A stretch of DNA of 64,000 nucleotides from VXYL01 sp963665195 (GTDB taxonomy: Bacteria; Pseudomonadota; Gammaproteobacteria; Pseudomonadales; Azotimanducaceae). A program made the translations under genes and the position numbers. Location: NCBI GenBank assembly GCA_963665195.1, contig OY762070.1:1798001-1862000 (forward strand). The letters run 5' to 3'. This document shows, in pieces, positions 34,840 through 42,111 of the stretch. The notes under the pieces are model-generated. The model was not told the DNA's origin and ran no database searches. It saw nothing but the letters and a program-made list of their open reading frames with translations. The stretch's first letter is position 1. Every line of letters begins with the position of its first letter.

Positions 34840-36363
34840 TCAGAGCAGATCGAACGCCGTGACGATGCCGATGAGTTCGTCCTTCTCACCCGTCGCGCGG
34901 GTCACCACCGCCGGCAGGCGCGAATCGCCGCCATCCTCGAACAGCGCATCGATCGGCGTCTCCTCGCCGACCTTCGGCGCCTCGTGCAGGGCGAGAGCGT
35001 CGGCGGCGTTGATCGCATCGCCGAGCGCCATGCTCCAAGCATCGCGGCGGCGCAGAAAGCGGGCCAAGTCCTCGGCGCGGACGGTGCGCCATGCGCCGCC
35101 CGCGTCGCCGTTGCCGAGCGGCAGCGCCGAATAGTCGTTGACCAGCATCGTGCGGCGGATGTCCGCGAGGGTCTGCCAGTCCTGGGCGCAAACCGGGCTC
35201 GACACCATGCAGTCCTTCACCTTGCCGTTCGACCTCCCGTGTGCCTTCGTTGCCTTCGCCGCCATCTTGCCGAGCACCTCCATCAGTACGGTCGCCATGG
35301 TCGTCGTCGAGTCCGCGCTGGCGACGCCTTCGTGCGCTGCCGGCGCGTCCCGCACCCTGTCGTAGAGAGCGGGCCAGCCGACGCCGGGCATGCCGGTTTC
35401 CCGGAACGCATGGGGCGCATGGCGCCGCAGCATCGCCTGCGTCTTGCGTCTGGCGCCCGTCAGAGTAGCGCGGGCGTCGCCGCTGGCGTAGCGGGTCAAC
35501 CGCTCGATCTGGCTTCGCACCGCATCCGCCGAACCGCGCCCTGCCGCGCAGGCGCCGAGCGCTGCCTTGAGATCGCCACGCAGAGCGCGAGCGGTGCTTC
35601 GGCTGATTTCCAGCCGCCGCAGGATGTGCAGGTCCTGCATGTTCTCGATGGCGCCTTCGCGGGTCTCGAGCAGCTCGAAGCCGTCGCCGAAGTGCTCGCG
35701 AACCCATGCCGGATCGTGCGCCGTGAAGCCGTAGGTCACCGCGACGCCGCGCGGCCGGCCGGTCGCCTTGAACACCACGCCTTCGCGGCGCAGCGTCTCG
35801 TCGTCCACATCGGCCCAATCGGCGAAGCGCCGGCGCCGACTCGCGAGCGCAGCGTACCCCGACGTCGAGATCGCGGCGATGCCGCCGGGCTTCAAGAGTC
35901 TCGCCATCTCATCGAGCCATGCCATCTGCGTGTCGGGCGGCAGATGCGTCCACACCGAGATCGCATAGATGGCATCGAACGACGCCGTGGCGAACCGCGT
36001 CGGCGGCAGTTGCGGCGGTCGCTGCGCTTCCACATCGGGCAGCGCCCTGCCGATGTACTCGATGCAAACGGGGTCGAGATCCGCGCACGCCGTCGGCAGG
36101 CCGCGCTTGAAGTGCAGCGGCAGGGCCACGCGACCGTTCCCGCAGCCGAAGTCGAGCACAGCGAAGTCCTTGGCGCGATGGCGTCGGCAGTGGACCCGCA
36201 GCACCTCCTCGATCTGACTTGCCATGCGGGTGCCCTGATGCATCCAAAGCCCCAAGCCGGCCGCACCGGGCCGCAGCATGTTGCCCGGCTCCGGCAGCGG
36301 ATACGCGCTCGCCCACTCCATGTCCTCCAACGCGGGCACGTCGGGCCATGCGATGACTGCCAT
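34840..36363 (-). CDS. SAM-dependent methyltransferase fused to C-terminal CBS domains
   Basis: A 507-residue fusion. The N-terminal part is a class I methyltransferase with VLDFGCGNGRVALPL near residue 70, an acidic CADLDPVCIEYIG and the post-motif LLKPGGIAAISTSG. The middle is helical and Arg/Ala-rich. The C-terminal 110 residues look like a pair of CBS motifs: KDCMVSSPVCAQDWQTLADI with YSALPL, then IDALFEDGGDSRLPAVV ending in IGIVTAFDLL. CBS pairs bind adenine nucleotides or SAM, so the enzyme may be nucleotide-regulated. I know of no named family with this order. It is divergent from the LLM gene. Confidence 0.75.
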   Translation of the reverse strand: MAVIAWPDVPALEDMEWASAYPLPEPGNMLRPGAAGLGLWMHQGTRMASQIEEVLRVHCRRHRAKDFAVLDFGCGNGRVALPLHFKRGLPTACADLDPVCIEYIGRALPDVEAQRPPQLPPTRFATASFDAIYAISVWTHLPPDTQMAWLDEMARLLKPGGIAAISTSGYAALASRRRRFADWADVDDETLRREGVVFKATGRPRGVAVTYGFTAHDPAWVREHFGDGFELLETREGAIENMQDLHILRRLEISRSTARALRGDLKAALGACAAGRGSADAVRSQIERLTRYASGDARATLTGARRKTQAMLRRHAPHAFRETGMPGVGWPALYDRVRDAPAAHEGVASADSTTTMATVLMEVLGKMAAKATKAHGRSNGKVKDCMVSSPVCAQDWQTLADIRRTMLVNDYSALPLGNGDAGGAWRTVRAEDLARFLRRRDAWSMALGDAINAADALALHEAPKVGEETPIDALFEDGGDSRLPAVVTRATGEKDELIGIVTAFDLL

Positions 36364-36477
36364 TCGTGATTCGTGAGTTCTCCCGATCCGCTGGCACTAT
36401 GGCATAGCGGGCCCAACGTCGCACCCGCCGAGGTCGGTTATGGTTCGCGCCTTCGCTCACGCCAAGAGAGGAAGCGT

Positions 36478-37440
36478 ATGACCGTGTCGCTCGGTGTTCA
36501 CGTCGGCCAGCAGAACCTCGGCATGGAGGACCTGCGGACGCTTTGGCGGCGGCTCGACGGCGCCGGCGTGGACTGGATTTCGGTCTGGGACCACTTCTTC
36601 GAAGCGCCCTACCAAGGCGGCACGCAGCCGCATTTCGAGGCGCTGTCGACGCTCGGCGCTTTGGCGGCCGAGACCCGGCGCGCCCGCATCGGCTGCCTCG
36701 TGTTCTACGTCGGCTACCGCAATCCGGCGCTGCTCGCCAAGGCGGCGACGACCCTGGACCACATCACCTCCGGCCGCTTCGAGCTCGGTCTCGGCGCCGG
36801 CTGGCACATCTGGGAAGCCACCGCCTACGGCTATCCGTTCCCGGACATCGGCACCCGCCTCGACATGCTCGACGAAGCGGCCGAGGTGGTGCGCCGCCTG
36901 CTGGACGACGACCGCACCACGTTCTCCGGACGCCACTACCAGCTGGACGACGCCAGCTGCTTCCCGAAGCCGGTGCAGGACCGCCTGCCGATCTGGATCG
37001 GCGGCCGCGGCGAACGGCGCACGCTGGAGATCGCCGCCCGGCGCGCCGACGGCTGGAACGCCGCCTACACCAGCGCCGCCGAGTTCGGGCGCCTGAACGG
37101 CGTCCTCGACCACTGGTGCGAGGAAGACGGCCGCGACCCGACCGCCATCCGCCGCGGCGCCAACGTCGCCTTCCACATGGCGATGGACGACGCGGGCGTG
37201 GCCCGGGAACGCGCCAAGCTGGACGCCGATTGGGGAAGCCAGGCAGACCGCATCGCCACGGGCTCGCTGCTCTGTACCCCGACGGAGGCGCTCGATCAGG
37301 TGATGGCATACGTAGAGAACGGCGCAAGCGACATCAACGTGGCGCTGCGGGCACCCTGGGACGACGAGGCTTTGCAGGCCTATCTGGCGGACGTGCTACC
37401 GGCGCTGCGGCGGGAGTCGACGGCGCAGGCAGACGCGTGA
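36478..37440 (+). CDS. LLM-class flavin-dependent oxidoreductase
   Basis: A 320-residue luciferase-like TIM-barrel enzyme (FMN or F420 dependent). It has LGVHVGQQNLGMEDLRTLWR at the start, WDHFFEAPY, the family HITSGRFELGLGAGWHIWE and PIWIGGRGERRTLEIAAR. It probably oxidises or hydroxylates a small molecule. The ATG at 36478 follows AGAGAGGAAG, a good ribosome-binding site. It stands alone on the plus strand, divergent from the methyltransferase-CBS gene. A second LLM enzyme is encoded at 45472. Confidence 0.9.
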   Translation: MTVSLGVHVGQQNLGMEDLRTLWRRLDGAGVDWISVWDHFFEAPYQGGTQPHFEALSTLGALAAETRRARIGCLVFYVGYRNPALLAKAATTLDHITSGRFELGLGAGWHIWEATAYGYPFPDIGTRLDMLDEAAEVVRRLLDDDRTTFSGRHYQLDDASCFPKPVQDRLPIWIGGRGERRTLEIAARRADGWNAAYTSAAEFGRLNGVLDHWCEEDGRDPTAIRRGANVAFHMAMDDAGVARERAKLDADWGSQADRIATGSLLCTPTEALDQVMAYVENGASDINVALRAPWDDEALQAYLADVLPALRRESTAQADA

Positions 37441-37580
37441 GTTCCGGCACGGGCAACGGGCACGAGCCAGCGCACGCACATCCGGTGTACGATTGGTGTT
37501 GGCGGCTTCCCTTCAGCGCAGTCGACAAAACGCCATGTTGACCGCGCTGGCGAGTACCACCGCTGCAGCAAACTGACGGT

Positions 37581-37796
37581 ATGATGTCCAGACAAGCAGG
37601 CGCGAGTTCGGCCATGACGCGGAACGCAATAGCAAACGAAGGCGGAAACCCCGGCGTCGCCGAAGCGCTCGACGTGTTTGCCCTTCGCGACAGCGTGGTC
37701 CGCGAGTACGAGCGTTTCGCGATGTCATTCACGACCATCCATGCTCAGGATATCCACGACCAAGTCTTGCGCATCTACAAGGAGAACCGCTACTAG
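37581..37796 (+). pseudogene. N-terminal fragment of a DEAD/DEAH-type helicase
   Basis: A 71-residue frame whose last 45 residues (LDVFALRDSVVREYERFAMS, then FTTIHAQDIHDQVLRIYKEN) resemble the extreme N-terminus of large DUF1998-type DEAD/DEAH helicases found in defence loci. It ends at RY-stop, where homologues should continue for about a thousand residues. I find no continuation downstream. It is probably what remains after a deletion joined it to the HNH region. Recognition is from memory of the motif and needs a search. Confidence 0.5.
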
Positions 37797-38033
37797 AACG
37801 CGGTCTTCTCAATGGCGACTCAGTTCGGCGACAGAGCGCTAACCTGAACCACCCAGCGTTGATCAAGGCGCGGGCGGCAGCGCTTCACGGTGAACGAAGA
37901 CGCATCGTGAACGGCACGGCCTCCGAGGACGAGCGCGAAGAACGGGCTGCAAGGCTCTTGGAGAGGGGGCACGGCCGGCGTTCGTGAGCATCCGCGTTGC
38001 TTGGCTGAGGAAAGCGCTACGCGGGGGCACTTG

Positions 38034-38384
38034 ATGGCGAGCGCCGTCACCGTGACCCTTCTTGAGAAGGCGGCTACCGACAACGGTTTCGACCTCGACC
38101 TTGGACACGAGAACGACTGGCTCGCCTTCGGCGGCAGCCAGACCAAGATGCGAGTCTGGCTGTCAGCCACCGTGGACTCCGAGTTCGTCGCTGCGACCTC
38201 CCGAGCCGATGTCATCGCCGCGCTCTCGGAGCACGGCGTGGCCCCCACGGGCCCACTTCCCGATGGTCCCGCGGGGGCGTTGCGCGTCGGCGATATCGCA
38301 TCGCTCCACCGGCTGCTTCGGCGGGCGTTCCAGCTCTCCCGCTGCCTGACGCGCTGCTCGACACTTTCGAGGGAGAGACGGTGA
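38034..38384 (+). CDS. N-terminal part of a frameshifted HNH endonuclease
   Basis: A 116-residue frame from ATG 38034 that reads into the N-terminal region of an HNH restriction-like protein (VTLLEKAATDNGFDLDLGHE, MRVWLSATVDSEFVAATSRA). After LHRLLRRAFQLSR the frame goes out of register. The alternative frame there reads LPDALLDTFEGETVSLPRTT, which joins smoothly to the next entry. A loss of one base, or of a small non-multiple of three, near 38340-38350 explains this. The two halves now overlap by GTGA. It is either a decayed gene, a sequencing error or, less likely, a two-protein arrangement. Confidence 0.6.
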   Translation: MASAVTVTLLEKAATDNGFDLDLGHENDWLAFGGSQTKMRVWLSATVDSEFVAATSRADVIAALSEHGVAPTGPLPDGPAGALRVGDIASLHRLLRRAFQLSRCLTRCSTLSRERR

Positions 38385-38821
38385 GCCTGCCACGCACTAC
38401 GGAAGCGGAACGCTTGGTGGTGCAGCGGGTGGGCCAGGAGATCTTTCGGCGCGGCCTGCTCGATTTTTGGGACGGACGCTGCGCCATCACCGGTCTCGAC
38501 GTACCCGAACTGCTGCGCGCCAGCCACATCAAGCCTTGGGCCGACTGCGCCACGGACTCCGAGCGCCTTGACGTCTTCAACGGCTTGCTGCTCGCGCCGC
38601 ACCTCGACGCGGCATTCGACGCCGGCTTCATCACGATCGCCGAGCACGGCTCGGTGTTGGTCTCGCGGGATCTCTCACGCGCGGCCCTCCGGGCTCTTGG
38701 GCTGGACCTTTCGCTGACGGTCGAAGGCCTCGGAGGCGCACACGAGCGTTACCTACCTTGGCACCGTGCCCACGTCTTTCGTCGGAAGCGGGGCGGCGAC
38801 GGCGAGCAACCGGTCGCCTGA
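38381..38821 (+). CDS. HNH endonuclease catalytic part (downstream of frameshift)
   Basis: This 146-residue frame carries the HNH_2-type nuclease domain: DFWDGRCAITGLDVPELLRA, SHIKPWADCATDSERLDVFN and GLLLAPHLDAAFDAGFI. The conserved His-Asn-His positions and a structural Cys are visible. Such proteins are usually 230-300 residues with a distinct N-terminal domain, which here is encoded in another frame just upstream. The apparent GTG at 38381 overlaps the upstream stop (GTGA) and so could restart translation. It belongs to the defence island next to the CBASS operon. Confidence 0.72.
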   Translation: MSLPRTTEAERLVVQRVGQEIFRRGLLDFWDGRCAITGLDVPELLRASHIKPWADCATDSERLDVFNGLLLAPHLDAAFDAGFITIAEHGSVLVSRDLSRAALRALGLDLSLTVEGLGGAHERYLPWHRAHVFRRKRGGDGEQPVA

Positions 38822-38860
38822 ACGGGCATCTGGCAATGCCGCACCCGCTCGCGACGCGAT

Positions 38861-39781
38861 TCACTGGACCACGTCTGTGCCTTGGGCTCTCGCAAGCGCC
38901 TCGACGGACATCTGGCGGGCCAGCTTCCGCGCCTGCGTCACCTCGTCTCGGTTCTGCAAGACGATCTGCTGCTTGCGCGGGTCCAGCCTACCGGGTGGCT
39001 CGTCGAGGTTGTGCTCGCTCATGAGGTAGAAGCTCTGGCTTAGCCGACATGGCAACACAAGACGCCCGTCCGTCATCCCGTGCTCCCAAGCGACGGCCGC
39101 TTGCCGTTCGGCCGAGAGGTCTGGGTTCGGCAGGATGACGAGGTTCATCTGATGTATCCACTCGAAGTCGAGCCCGGGGTCCACGGAGGACGGTCGCGAG
39201 TCGCCGACCTTGGCGATCCGATTGATGTTGTAGTCCCGAAAGTCGTTGTGCTGCCGCGACCACGACCGCGCGTACCAGCGTCCGGCGCTGTACGCGAAGG
39301 CGTGCGGCGCGATGGTTCTGGGCGGCTGGACGGAGCCAGTCAGAGAGCCGTACTCGATGTCGATTTCCGACCGGTTGTGTACCGCGTCGAGAACGTGCAG
39401 GAGCACGGAAGGGTCCGTTTGCCGACGACGTAGCGTGGTCACCTCGAGGGCCGGCATGTCGTTGAACCAGGTGTCTTCGGCACGGAGCCATCCGTTGCCG
39501 ATGGCGACCAGTTGCTGAAGATGCGGCTCGACGGCCTCGCCGAGGAAGGCCGGCGCGAACCCGGCCGTGCGTCGATAGGCCTTCGCTGCGGGATCGTAGG
39601 CGACGTTGTCCGGCGCGATCCTCTCGTATTGCCCGACATCGACCGACGCCTGCTGCGGCGAGATGCCGAACTCCGCGGCCACATCGCTGCGGTTGAAGCG
39701 GCCCTCCCAGTAGAGGCGGAAGTCGATGAACTCCAGCCGCTGAAGCACGCCCCAGCGCAATCGTTCGCCGTCGTCTGCCAT
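38861..39781 (-). CDS. capW: CapW-like WYL-domain transcriptional regulator of CBASS
   Basis: A 306-residue regulator with an N-terminal winged helix-turn-helix (RLEFIDFRLYWEGRFNRSDV, EFGISPQQASVDVGQY). A WYL domain follows (IDIEYGSL, APHAFAYSAGRWYARSWSR) and then a C-terminal WCX-like extension. BrxR/CapW proteins with this order bind operators and repress neighbouring defence operons until infection. It is divergent from capV, with only about 135 bp between the start codons, and that gap holds a sigma70-type promoter with an overlapping inverted repeat. The assignment to CapW is by architecture and position. Confidence 0.85.
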   Translation of the reverse strand: MADDGERLRWGVLQRLEFIDFRLYWEGRFNRSDVAAEFGISPQQASVDVGQYERIAPDNVAYDPAAKAYRRTAGFAPAFLGEAVEPHLQQLVAIGNGWLRAEDTWFNDMPALEVTTLRRRQTDPSVLLHVLDAVHNRSEIDIEYGSLTGSVQPPRTIAPHAFAYSAGRWYARSWSRQHNDFRDYNINRIAKVGDSRPSSVDPGLDFEWIHQMNLVILPNPDLSAERQAAVAWEHGMTDGRLVLPCRLSQSFYLMSEHNLDEPPGRLDPRKQQIVLQNRDEVTQARKLARQMSVEALARAQGTDVVQ

Positions 39782-39823
39782 GTCACCCTCCTAGAAACTC
39801 GTTCGGTCCGCAAGGACACGCAT

Positions 39824-39839
39824 CAAGTTTCTTGACTTG
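39824..39839. promoter_or_regulatory. Candidate CapW operator (inverted repeat over the -35 box)
   Basis: CAAGT (39824-39828) and ACTTG (39835-39839) form an inverted repeat with a six-base spacer. It overlaps the -35 element of the CBASS promoter. A second small palindrome, GTCC-GCAA-GGAC, lies at 39806-39817. Either could be a repressor site. Short arms make this tentative. Confidence 0.35.
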
Positions 39840-39860
39840 TCCACGAAGCGTCACTACACT
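39832..39860 (+). promoter_or_regulatory. Sigma70-type promoter of the CBASS operon
   Basis: TTGACT (39832-39837) and TACACT (39855-39860) are separated by exactly 17 bases. They sit 55 bp before the preferred capV start codon. This also argues against starting capV at the TTG of the -35 box itself. Confidence 0.6.
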
Positions 39861-39915
39861 CTACGCAACTACGGGCAAAGCGCAACCCCGCCCGCAGCCT
39901 GCCGAGGCCCTTGAC

Positions 39916-41058
39916 GTGGACAACATCGAAGAAGATCAACAGGTTGTGCGCCCGTACCGGGTTCTCAGCCTCGATGGCGGCGGCATGCGGGGCATCTACA
40001 CCGCGGCGTTCCTGGCCAGGCTGACCGGCTACTTCGCCCGGATTCGCGACCTGCCGGCGCTTGACCTCGGGCGGGGCTTCGACCTCATCACGGGAACCAG
40101 CACTGGCGCGATCGTGGGTTGCGCACTTGCCATTGGGCGCCCGATGTCCGAGGTAGTCGCACTGTACCGAGAGCACGGGAGGAGGATTTTCCGTCATCGA
40201 ATCGGCGGTATGTGGAGCGCACTGTTCCGCGCTGCGTGTGGAAGCTGCTTCGTACGCGCCGGCGACAAGGCCCTGCGCGAGGCGCTAAAAGGGGTGCTCG
40301 GCCAGACTACCATGCAAGATGTCTATGGGATGCGGAGTATCTCGCTGTCCATCCCCGCCATACTGATGAGCGACCATCGCTCCTGGGTGTTCAAGAAGAC
40401 GCCGGGGAGCGGGGTGCGCGACGACGATTATCCGCTGGTCGATGTTTGCATGGCGAGCAGCGCGGCACCAATATATCGGTCCTTGGCGGCGATTGAAGAC
40501 CCGAACGATCCCGAGAGCCCGCCCCAAGTCTTCGCGGACGGGGGCCTCTGGGCCAACAACCCAGTCTTGGTCGGCCTCGTCGACGCACTCAAAGTGGCAT
40601 CCGCCCGCCCAATCCAGATGTTCTCACTGGGTACTTGCCCACGGCCGGAAGGCGACCATTTGGACGCCAAGTCCGCTCACCGGTCATTGGCCGCTTGGCG
40701 GTTCGGTGCCAAAGTTGCGCCGCTGGGCATCTCGGCCCAAGAGTTTGCGTTCGATCACATGGCACGGCTGCTGGCGAATGCCCTCAGCGAAGCTGGCCGC
40801 CCTGTTCGGCATGTCCGCTTCCCCAGCAAGTCCGTGCCCGCCGACATGATGCCGTTCCTAGGGCTCGACGACACTCGCCAAGAGGCTATGAAGCGGTTGG
40901 TGAGGCAGGCCCACGCCGACGCCGACCTGACCAAGAGCTACTGCGACGACCCCAACAACGAGGATGGCAAGCTGATCTGCCGCCTCATGCATGAACTGCC
41001 GGCGATGCCGGCCAACGGCGCGGTATGGGACCGCGCCCCCGTCGACAACAATCCGTAG
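39916..41058 (+). CDS. capV: CapV-like patatin phospholipase, CBASS effector
   Basis: A 380-residue patatin-like lipase. The oxyanion loop is DGGGMRG (residues 20-26), the catalytic serine is in GTSTG (Ser62) and the catalytic Asp is in ADGGLWANNP (Asp208). In type II CBASS, CapV is switched on by 3'3'-cGAMP and degrades the inner membrane of the infected cell. I chose the GTG at 39916 because GAGG lies eight bases upstream. A TTG at 39832 coincides with the promoter. The CD-NTase gene follows after 9 bp. Confidence 0.93.
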   Translation: MDNIEEDQQVVRPYRVLSLDGGGMRGIYTAAFLARLTGYFARIRDLPALDLGRGFDLITGTSTGAIVGCALAIGRPMSEVVALYREHGRRIFRHRIGGMWSALFRAACGSCFVRAGDKALREALKGVLGQTTMQDVYGMRSISLSIPAILMSDHRSWVFKKTPGSGVRDDDYPLVDVCMASSAAPIYRSLAAIEDPNDPESPPQVFADGGLWANNPVLVGLVDALKVASARPIQMFSLGTCPRPEGDHLDAKSAHRSLAAWRFGAKVAPLGISAQEFAFDHMARLLANALSEAGRPVRHVRFPSKSVPADMMPFLGLDDTRQEAMKRLVRQAHADADLTKSYCDDPNNEDGKLICRLMHELPAMPANGAVWDRAPVDNNP

Positions 41059-41067
41059 GAGGAAGCG

Positions 41068-42111
41068 ATGTTCGACTGTGCCAAAGATGTCCGTGCGTAC
41101 CACGACCAGCAGGTCACCCTGCCGAAGGTGGAGCAGGACGCGATGCGAGACCGGCGCAATGCCAACCGGAAGAGAGTGAGCAAGGGCTTGGACAAGGCCG
41201 AGAAGCCGACCGTCACCGAGTTCGTCAAGCAGGGCAGCTATGCCATGAAGACGATGGTCCAAGACCAGGACAACGACTACGACATCGACGACGGCGTCTA
41301 CTTCGACAAGGAGAAACTCGTCGGCAAGCGCGGCGCGGTAATGACGCCCCTCCAAGCCCGTCAGATGGTGCGAGACGCGGTCGACGACGGCCAGTTCAAG
41401 CAGACGCCCGAAGTCCGCCCGAACTGCGTGCGGGTGCTCTACCAGGCCGGGTACCACGTTGATCTGCCCGTCTACCGACGGGTGGTGACGGAGGGCTTTT
41501 TCAGTGAGAAGGTCCACAACGAGCTGGCATCCAGCGGCGGCTGGAAGCGATCGGACGCCCGCCACGTATCCGAGTGGTACGAGGAAAAGCGCGGCGAGTC
41601 CGCCGATGGCCCGCAGTTGCTACGCGTCAACCGGTACCTCAAGAAATTCGCTCGGAGTCGCAAGAGCTGGCGGGAAGACATCTTGAGGGGCTTCGGTATC
41701 TCGGTGCTTGTGGTCGAGTGCTTCCGCCACGATGATCGCGAGGACCGTGCGCTCTACAAGACGATGGTTGCGATTCGAGATCGCCTCGACTGGAATCTGC
41801 AGATCGCGCACCCCGTAACGCCGGGCGACTACCTGACCACGGGTTACAGCGATGCGCGTGCGCGGTGCTTCCGCGACAAGCTGAAGGACGCGATTAGCTG
41901 GCTCAAGCCCCTGTTCGAGGGCCACTGCACGCGAGAGCGTGCGCTCAAGTGCTGGGACAAGGTCTTCGCCACGACGTTCTTCAGCGAGCGCTTGGAAGAT
42001 GGAAAACCCGCATCCAAGACCGCATCCGCCACCAGATCGGCCGCAGTTCTAGCTGCGACGTCGGGAGCGGCAGCGGCTGTAAACAGCGCTGGCGGTGGGC
42101 GCTTTGCCTGA
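41068..42111 (+). CDS. CD-NTase (DncV-like cyclic-nucleotide synthase) of CBASS
   Basis: A 347-residue cGAS/DncV-like nucleotidyltransferase. The GS motif is at residues 56-57 (KQGSYAMKTM), the metal-binding pair is Asp72 and Asp74 in NDYDIDDGVYF, and a third Asp is Asp132 in GYHVDLPVYR. The layout is that of clade A enzymes, and with a CapV effector the likely product is 3'3'-cGAMP. The C-terminus is flexible and Ala/Gly-rich (VNSAGGGRFA), as expected for the tail that Cap2 links to targets. The 3' end overlaps cap2 by 17 bp. Confidence 0.93.
   Translation: MFDCAKDVRAYHDQQVTLPKVEQDAMRDRRNANRKRVSKGLDKAEKPTVTEFVKQGSYAMKTMVQDQDNDYDIDDGVYFDKEKLVGKRGAVMTPLQARQMVRDAVDDGQFKQTPEVRPNCVRVLYQAGYHVDLPVYRRVVTEGFFSEKVHNELASSGGWKRSDARHVSEWYEEKRGESADGPQLLRVNRYLKKFARSRKSWREDILRGFGISVLVVECFRHDDREDRALYKTMVAIRDRLDWNLQIAHPVTPGDYLTTGYSDARARCFRDKLKDAISWLKPLFEGHCTRERALKCWDKVFATTFFSERLEDGKPASKTASATRSAAVLAATSGAAAAVNSAGGGRFA

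Noticed and set aside
37484..37500. GGTGTACGA resembling the insertion-sequence end
   Set aside because: Only nine bases match, which is expected by chance in 64 kb counting both strands. The similar TGTACGACG near 33027 lies in a coding region.
37797..38033. Continuation of the helicase fragment
   Set aside because: All frames between the fragment and the HNH gene were read and none shows helicase motifs or an open frame of useful length.
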